Of a stretch of DNA of 8,210 nt, positions 5,097 through 8,210 are shown in pieces. The DNA is from CAYMTV01 sp964393525. GTDB lineage: Bacteria > Patescibacteriota > Microgenomatia > Daviesbacterales > UBA10151. A model generated the notes under the pieces. The model was not told the origin of the DNA and did not search any database. It worked only from the letters and a program-made list of their open reading frames with translations. Positions within the stretch are counted from its first letter, which is position 1, and each line of letters starts with the position of its first letter. The stretch spans positions 1-8,210 of the forward strand of contig CAYMTV010000036.1 of the NCBI GenBank assembly GCA_964393525.1. The letters are read 5' to 3'. The position numbers and the translations under genes are program-made.

Positions 5097-6314
5097 ATGT
5101 CAGAACCAATAAAGCCCAGCCTTAGGTACTCAATAATTTTTGATACCCAAACTCTTATTTATGGCAATCCTTTTAAAACTCAAGTCATCAATTTTATTAA
5201 GACTTACCAAAAAAATAAGGATGTAGAGATTGTTTATCATATCCCTAAAGTTGTAGAGGAAGAATTCAAGAGTAAGCTACCACAAAGAATTAAGGATGCT
5301 AAGTCAGCTTATGGAGATGCCTTGAGGCAAATTAATGGATTAATGGTAGATAAGATTCCAGAGCAAAAACTATTTTTTTCAGACCAAGAGATAATAAAAG
5401 CGGGCGAAAAAGCCTTGGAGATGTATGGAATAACAACTTTAGATACTCCTAGTATTGACTTACAGCAGATACTCAAAAAAGCAATAAACCATGAGCCTCC
5501 TTTTAAATCCGAAGGAGATTCCGGATTTAAGGATGCTGTTATTGCGGAGACAGTAAAAGAGCACTCTCCGGGTTTATCAAATACCTCTAAAGTCGTATTC
5601 ATTTGTTTTGATGAAAACTTCAGGAAATTTATGAAAACTATAGCCGAGGAGTATAAATTTCAAGTATATCAATCAATAGAAGAATTTGAATCGGAGTTAA
5701 AACTAAGTATTTTATTTTCAGGAGGAAGAGAAAAACTTATTGATTCCTTGCAAGAAGGTGCAGAAGAAATATTTTTCAAAAATGAGGATAAAAAAACTCT
5801 TTTTTATAAAGAAGCTTGGGGAAGAATAAATAGAGAATTTCCTACATTATTTTCCAATCCGCAACCTAGACCAAGTTTGGTAACTGTCAGTGCTTATAGA
5901 ATCAGTGTGGAGGATGAAGAACTGGGACCTTGGGTCTCTTCAGGCAAGGCAAAATATGATGTATTCAAGCCCCTATATATTGGAAAACAAGATTCGGATA
6001 CTCTAATCTGGGAATCTATAGTGTCATACAATCAAGATTTTGTAAGAGAAGTTAATGCCTCTATACAAGGACTCGAAGGGTTTTCTTTTACGGCGAAAAC
6101 GGGAACATACTCATTAAAGTTTAAAATTGCTTGGATTGTAAAACTTACCAAAGAAGGTCAGTTGGACCCAAATTCCGCTGAGGTTACAAGCGTGGACCAA
6201 ATCAGAGATACTTTAAACCTTAATTGGGAATACTTCCCAGAAACATCTATTTCTGGGCCGACGACACTTTCAGGAACTGCTACCATAACAGATTTTGAGA
6301 TGAGCAGAGATTAA
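5097..6314 (+). CDS. PIN-like nuclease (DUF4935 type) with extra C-terminal domain
   Basis: The N-terminal ~205 residues look like a PIN-fold metal-dependent RNase. D16 lies at the end of strand 1 (IIFDTQTLIYG), followed by acidic E54-E56 in IPKVVEEEFKSKL, D141 and D146 in EGDSGFKDAVIAET, and D172 in VVFICFDENF. The GD-SGFKDA-x-I motif with the long helical insertion between is typical of the DUF4935 branch. Residues about 250-405 form a second, β-looking domain (SLVTVSAYRISVEDEELGPW onward) that I do not recognise. It is cytoplasmic, with no signal peptide. It stands alone between a divergent gene and a convergent one, with no antitoxin beside it, so activity may be controlled by the C-terminal domain. 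PIN proteins of this branch occur in phage-defence contexts; that role is inferred here. Confidence 0.75.
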   Translation: MSEPIKPSLRYSIIFDTQTLIYGNPFKTQVINFIKTYQKNKDVEIVYHIPKVVEEEFKSKLPQRIKDAKSAYGDALRQINGLMVDKIPEQKLFFSDQEIIKAGEKALEMYGITTLDTPSIDLQQILKKAINHEPPFKSEGDSGFKDAVIAETVKEHSPGLSNTSKVVFICFDENFRKFMKTIAEEYKFQVYQSIEEFESELKLSILFSGGREKLIDSLQEGAEEIFFKNEDKKTLFYKEAWGRINREFPTLFSNPQPRPSLVTVSAYRISVEDEELGPWVSSGKAKYDVFKPLYIGKQDSDTLIWESIVSYNQDFVREVNASIQGLEGFSFTAKTGTYSLKFKIAWIVKLTKEGQLDPNSAEVTSVDQIRDTLNLNWEYFPETSISGPTTLSGTATITDFEMSRD

Positions 6315-6330
6315 GGGGATACAACTTGAA

Positions 6331-7143
6331 CTAATTGCTACATTTTTTGCCTAGATTCTGAGTAATAATGCCAAGATCGGACCCATCCAATTTATTGTCC
6401 AGATTCAGATCGTATCTTTTATCATAAAGTTTGTTTCTTTTAATAATCCTATTCAATAACACAAAATCTTTATTATTTACCCTTTTATCATTATTAAAAT
6501 CAGGTGGCCAGGCAGTATCCCACCTATTATCAGGACAAGGGTCATTTATGTCAGTACCTAAAAAACTTTCTTGATTATTAGTCCAACCATCCCCATCATT
6601 GTCAGGCGAAGGTGTAATACAGGATTCATCACCAATTATGTAATTGCCATCTGTAACTGAATTTAATACATCAACTACGGTCCCTCTTTCGACAATATTT
6701 GAGTCTGAAGTTTTAGTCGGGTTAGCTGGATCAAAATCAAAGTTTAAGGCAGTATTGCCAGTTGAGGCATTATCTTTTACTAATAAATTTATAGTTGCAA
6801 ATAAACCTTGACCATTAAACGGTTGTGACACAGAACTTATTCCTGAAATGGATATTTGCCCGTTAATTTGATTAACTGAATTACCTGGATATTCAGGATA
6901 AATACTTCCGTTTGTAATTGATGAATTAGTTATAGAAAATATATTAGGATCATATAAAAGCAGTGCATCAGCTCCATCCGTATTTACTCCCTGTGTGTCT
7001 AAATTAATATTTACCTGATAATTGCAACCTTTCTTAAATGTTTCCTCTGAAGGACTTAACGAAAATGTAGCTGCAAATGTTTGCGAAGGGAAAATAGAGA
7101 ATAAAAACAAGAATACAGTAAACAATGATAAAGGTTTAATCAT
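6331..7143 (-). CDS. Secreted cohesin-dockerin protein
   Basis: This 270-residue exported protein has a signal peptide (about 1-24, cleavage after QTFA). A cohesin-like β-sandwich follows at about 25-165 (FSLSPSEETFKKGCNYQVNI, GADALLLYDPNIF, GLFATINLLVK). Then come a thrombospondin type-3-like calcium segment (DNDGDGWTNNQESFLGTD) and a type I dockerin (about 208-270) with two calcium loops, DFNNDKRVNNKD and DLNLDNKLDGSD. Cohesins bind dockerins, so one chain holding both could self-assemble or link to partner proteins on the cell surface. No LPXTG or C-terminal membrane segment is seen. It converges with the PIN-like gene (16-bp gap, no terminator) and diverges from the next gene. The domain calls are strong; its partner is unknown. 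Confidence 0.85.
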   Translation of the reverse strand: MIKPLSLFTVFLFLFSIFPSQTFAATFSLSPSEETFKKGCNYQVNINLDTQGVNTDGADALLLYDPNIFSITNSSITNGSIYPEYPGNSVNQINGQISISGISSVSQPFNGQGLFATINLLVKDNASTGNTALNFDFDPANPTKTSDSNIVERGTVVDVLNSVTDGNYIIGDESCITPSPDNDGDGWTNNQESFLGTDINDPCPDNRWDTAWPPDFNNDKRVNNKDFVLLNRIIKRNKLYDKRYDLNLDNKLDGSDLGIITQNLGKKCSN

Positions 7144-7148
7144 TAGTT

Positions 7149-7177
7149 ATTAATTTTATAACACCTTGTCTTATCAA
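7149..7177 (-). promoter_or_regulatory. Promoter of the cohesin-dockerin gene
   Basis: Minus-strand TTGATA (7172-7177, five of six to consensus) and ATTAAT (7149-7154) are 17 bp apart, and the ATG follows five bases after the -10. A TATAAA nearby (7155-7160) is too close to that -35. The transcript would be leaderless; no Shine-Dalgarno site is present. Confidence 0.5.
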
Positions 7178-7243
7178 AGTCTATGAACACGATTTACGCA
7201 TTTATATAATTTCTACTCTTCTGCAAATCCAATGCCGACAAAC

Positions 7244-7272
7244 TTGAATCCTCAATTCCTACACTTCATAAT
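7244..7272 (+). promoter_or_regulatory. Promoter of the PsbP-like gene (leaderless)
   Basis: TTGAAT (7244-7249) and CATAAT (7267-7272) have an exact 17-bp spacer, and ATG 7279 starts six bases after the -10. This is the best complete promoter in the window and again leaves no leader. Confidence 0.6.
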
Positions 7273-7278
7273 GGATTT

Positions 7279-7923
7279 ATGAGTGCTCAGAGGGGCTTAA
7301 GCCATATTTTTTTAATAGTTGTTATTTTAATCGCCTCGACAATTATTACCGGAGTCTCTTTTCTCAAACCCGACACCTTATATAAGGAAATAAAATCGAA
7401 TAAATCAACTGTTGATACTCCTTCCATAAAAGCCCAGTCGTCACAAAAGAATTATTCCTTAACAGAATCACCACAGGGATGGGTTACCTATGATTCTGAA
7501 TACGGTTTCAATATATCTTTCCCTAAATCTTGGGAGATCGAGAAAGAGACCCAAATTATGGAGGATGGGGATTTATTCTCAGTTTTTATCAGAGGAGAAA
7601 CTCAAAAAGACGGAACAGAATTTTATGATGGTGCAAGGCTTACGGTTGGTATTCCCCAGAAAACCAATAAAAGTGCGTTAGATTATGCTAAAGAATATCA
7701 CGGAAAAGTAAGCGTGGGTGAAGTCCCAAACGAATATAGTGAGGCTAAGTTTGGCAATCTGGTATTTCAAAAAGTATATATCTGCGGTCACGGCTGTTTT
7801 ACTTATTATCATGTTAAAAACGGAGATTATATTTTTTCAATAAATACCTTTGCCGATGGACCGAATGAAGCAGAGCATAAACAGGTATTAAATAAAATAC
7901 TAAACAGCTTCGTTTTTAAGTAG
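7279..7923 (+). CDS. Membrane-anchored PsbP-like domain protein
   Basis: The 214-residue protein has a short N-terminal tail, then a single hydrophobic segment at about 9-29 (SHIFLIVVILIASTIITGVS). With no lipobox, this is probably an uncleaved anchor. A Ser/Thr/Lys-rich linker leads to a soluble domain from about residue 65. There GWVTYDSEYGFNISFPKSWE matches the opening of PsbP/DUF1795-like folds ('Y-x-S-x-x-Y-G-F-x-I-x-Y/F-P-x-x-W'). The end VLNKILNSFVFK is also typical ('x-I-L-x-S-F-x-F'). C-x-x-x-C in VYICGHGCFTYY may form a disulfide. The domain would sit outside the membrane. Such proteins are numerous in CPR genomes and have no firm function. It is the last gene before the right end of the element. 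Confidence 0.75.
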   Translation: MSAQRGLSHIFLIVVILIASTIITGVSFLKPDTLYKEIKSNKSTVDTPSIKAQSSQKNYSLTESPQGWVTYDSEYGFNISFPKSWEIEKETQIMEDGDLFSVFIRGETQKDGTEFYDGARLTVGIPQKTNKSALDYAKEYHGKVSVGEVPNEYSEAKFGNLVFQKVYICGHGCFTYYHVKNGDYIFSINTFADGPNEAEHKQVLNKILNSFVFK

Positions 7924-7943
7924 AATTAGGTCGTCATAAAATT

Positions 7944-7961
7944 TCTAATCTGGTCTAGTCC
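7944..7961. repeat. Recombinase-binding-type end motifs (TCTARTC x2)
   Basis: TCTAATC (7944-7950) and TCTAGTC (7954-7960) are direct repeats ten bases apart, one helical turn. TCTAGTCC (7954-7961) is also the exact inverted complement of 61-68 (GGACTAGA) at the other end of the element. In the circular form these would flank the core, separated by 13 bases. This is the arrangement expected of recombinase contacts in attP. Confidence 0.6.
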
Positions 7962-7969
7962 CCGCAACA
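7959..7969. repeat. attR core (11 bp), preferred right end
   Basis: TCCCCGCAACA is identical to 45-55 at the tRNA 3' end. Bases outside it differ from the tRNA upstream but lead directly into a terminator downstream, which is what should follow an uninterrupted tRNA gene. The element-side flank carries the end motifs described for 7944-7961. Confidence 0.68.
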
Positions 7970-7981
7970 AAAAGAAAACCC

Positions 7982-8012
7982 ATCCCGCATCTGCGGGATT
8001 TTTCTTTTTTTT
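7982..8012 (+). terminator. Intrinsic terminator, probably of the tRNA gene
   Basis: ATCCCGC/GCGGGAT (7982-7988 and 7993-7999) make a 7-bp GC-rich stem with a 4-base loop, followed by a T-rich run to 8012. The A-rich bases 7969-7978 give a T run on the minus strand, so it may also stop the minus-strand gene that ends at 8102. Before insertion it would have followed the tRNA 3' end within about 15 bases. Confidence 0.78.
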
Positions 8013-8029
8013 GGGATGGTGGATTCAAG

Positions 8030-8072
8030 CGGATCTTTGATCCGGTTCGGCCACGTTCAGTTTACATGAACG
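8030..8072. repeat. Pair of short palindromes, REP-like
   Basis: CGGATC-TTT-GATCCG (8030-8044) and CGTTCA-7 bases-TGAACG (8054-8072) are two perfect 6-bp hairpins ten bases apart, with no T run after either. The pair is more GC-rich than its surroundings. It resembles bacterial interspersed palindromic units, or a remnant of an earlier insertion. Only one copy is present here, so repetition cannot be shown. Confidence 0.4.
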
Positions 8073-8085
8073 AGGGGGTCAATTT

Positions 8086-8102
8086 AATCCACTCCCCGCA
8101 AC
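8086..8102. repeat. Second tRNA 3'-end copy (17 bp), likely older att scar
   Basis: These 17 bases match 38-54 exactly, covering part of the T loop, the 3' T stem and the acceptor strand. The rest of a tRNA is missing: no matching 5' acceptor or T-stem 5' strand lies upstream. A match this long is not chance. It marks either the true attR of a larger unit or the attR of an earlier insertion into the same tRNA. Confidence 0.75.
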
Positions 8103-8210
8103 TAATGCACAAACAACTTGAGCCAGCCTCTCCAGTTTGGAGTTTTTATTTCAATAGGTTTTTCTTCAGGTTTTAATACCTTTTGGATAAGTTCTTGCGG
8201 AATGATAACT
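8102..8210 (-). CDS. C-terminal end of an unidentified protein (partial)
   Basis: The minus-strand frame from 8209 is open for 35 residues: VIIPQELIQKVLKPEEKP, then IEIKTPNWRGWLKLFVH, ending at TAG (8102-8104). The 5' part lies beyond the window. The Lys/Glu/Pro-rich composition looks like a real protein tail, but I cannot name the family. It is probably a host gene outside the element. The G of its stop codon is the first base of the 17-bp repeat, so an old integration may have set or trimmed its end. The bidirectional terminator at 7982-8012 would end its transcript. Confidence 0.5.
   Translation of the reverse strand, partial: VIIPQELIQKVLKPEEKPIEIKTPNWRGWLKLFVH

Larger units (their letters stand above)
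55..7968. mobile_element. tRNA-fMet-integrated element with large serine recombinase
   Basis: The element is bounded by 11-bp copies of the tRNA 3' end, with the serine recombinase directly at the left boundary. It carries eleven genes: a leftward block of six ending in the recombinase, a divergent XRE regulator, and four cargo genes. No relaxase, type IV secretion, capsid, terminase or helicase gene is visible, so it is neither an obvious conjugative element nor a phage. Transfer is presumably passive or by hitchhiking, if it still moves. The right limit could instead be 8102, where a 17-bp copy lies, but the end motifs and the adjacent terminator favour 7968. Confidence 0.72.

Noticed and set aside
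5309..5602. Minus-strand open frame within the PIN-like gene
   Set aside because: The plus-strand frame has clear PIN motifs across the same region, so this is a shadow.
7992..8102. Possible complete second tRNA ending at 8102
   Set aside because: There is a matching acceptor 3' strand, but no T-stem 5' strand, no anticodon arm and no complementary GCGGGG 5' strand at the right distance.
1..8210. CRISPR array or iteron-type origin
   Set aside because: No regularly spaced repeats of suitable length were seen; the only notable repeats are the att copies and short palindromes.
1..8210. Prophage or conjugative element
   Set aside because: No capsid, portal, terminase, tail, relaxase or secretion ATPase gene is present among the coding regions.

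Overview
The window looks like one complete integrated mobile element of about 7.9 kb with its two chromosomal junctions, in an AT-rich genome. The probable host is a Patescibacteria (CPR) bacterium, perhaps of the Microgenomates group. This is judged from memory of protein style: a DUF5659-like protein, a recombinase beside a conserved ~60-residue protein, single-chain cohesin/dockerin proteins, and short N-terminal anchors of the 'RGLSHIFLIVV' type. No ribosomal marker is present, so the placement is tentative.

Left junction (1-55): the + strand carries the 3' half of an initiator tRNA (fMet) gene, from the CAT anticodon to discriminator A73. The bases just before the anticodon do not fit a tRNA and end in G, as expected if a group I intron interrupts the anticodon loop. 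The tRNA 3' end is the integration site.

Leftward module (27-4101, all minus strand): in transcription order, a two-TM membrane protein, a CGNR-like zinc-finger protein, a DUF5659-like protein, a winged-helix protein, a 61-residue conserved small protein, and a large serine recombinase. The last codons of the recombinase are read from the tRNA gene. A divergent XRE-type regulator (4182) sits upstream of this module, with an operator-like inverted repeat in the gap.

Right half (4402-7923): cargo in divergent and convergent pairs. It holds a zinc-ribbon protein of unknown function, a PIN-like nuclease (DUF4935 type) with an extra C-terminal domain, a secreted cohesin/dockerin protein, and a membrane-anchored PsbP-like protein. 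Several of these genes have a -10 box about six bases before the ATG, so they are probably leaderless, whereas the recombinase pair uses Shine-Dalgarno sites.

Right junction (7944-8102): two copies of the tRNA 3' end occur. The first (7959-7969, 11 bp) is followed at once by a terminator and lies beside TCTARTC motifs that mirror one at the left end, so I take it as attR. The second (8086-8102, 17 bp exact) probably marks an older insertion. Beyond it lies the C-terminal end of a minus-strand host gene.

How it works together, as inference: the recombinase excises and inserts the element at the fMet tRNA, the XRE protein and small DNA-binding proteins control it, and the right half carries selectable cargo, with the PIN protein the best candidate for a defence or toxin function.
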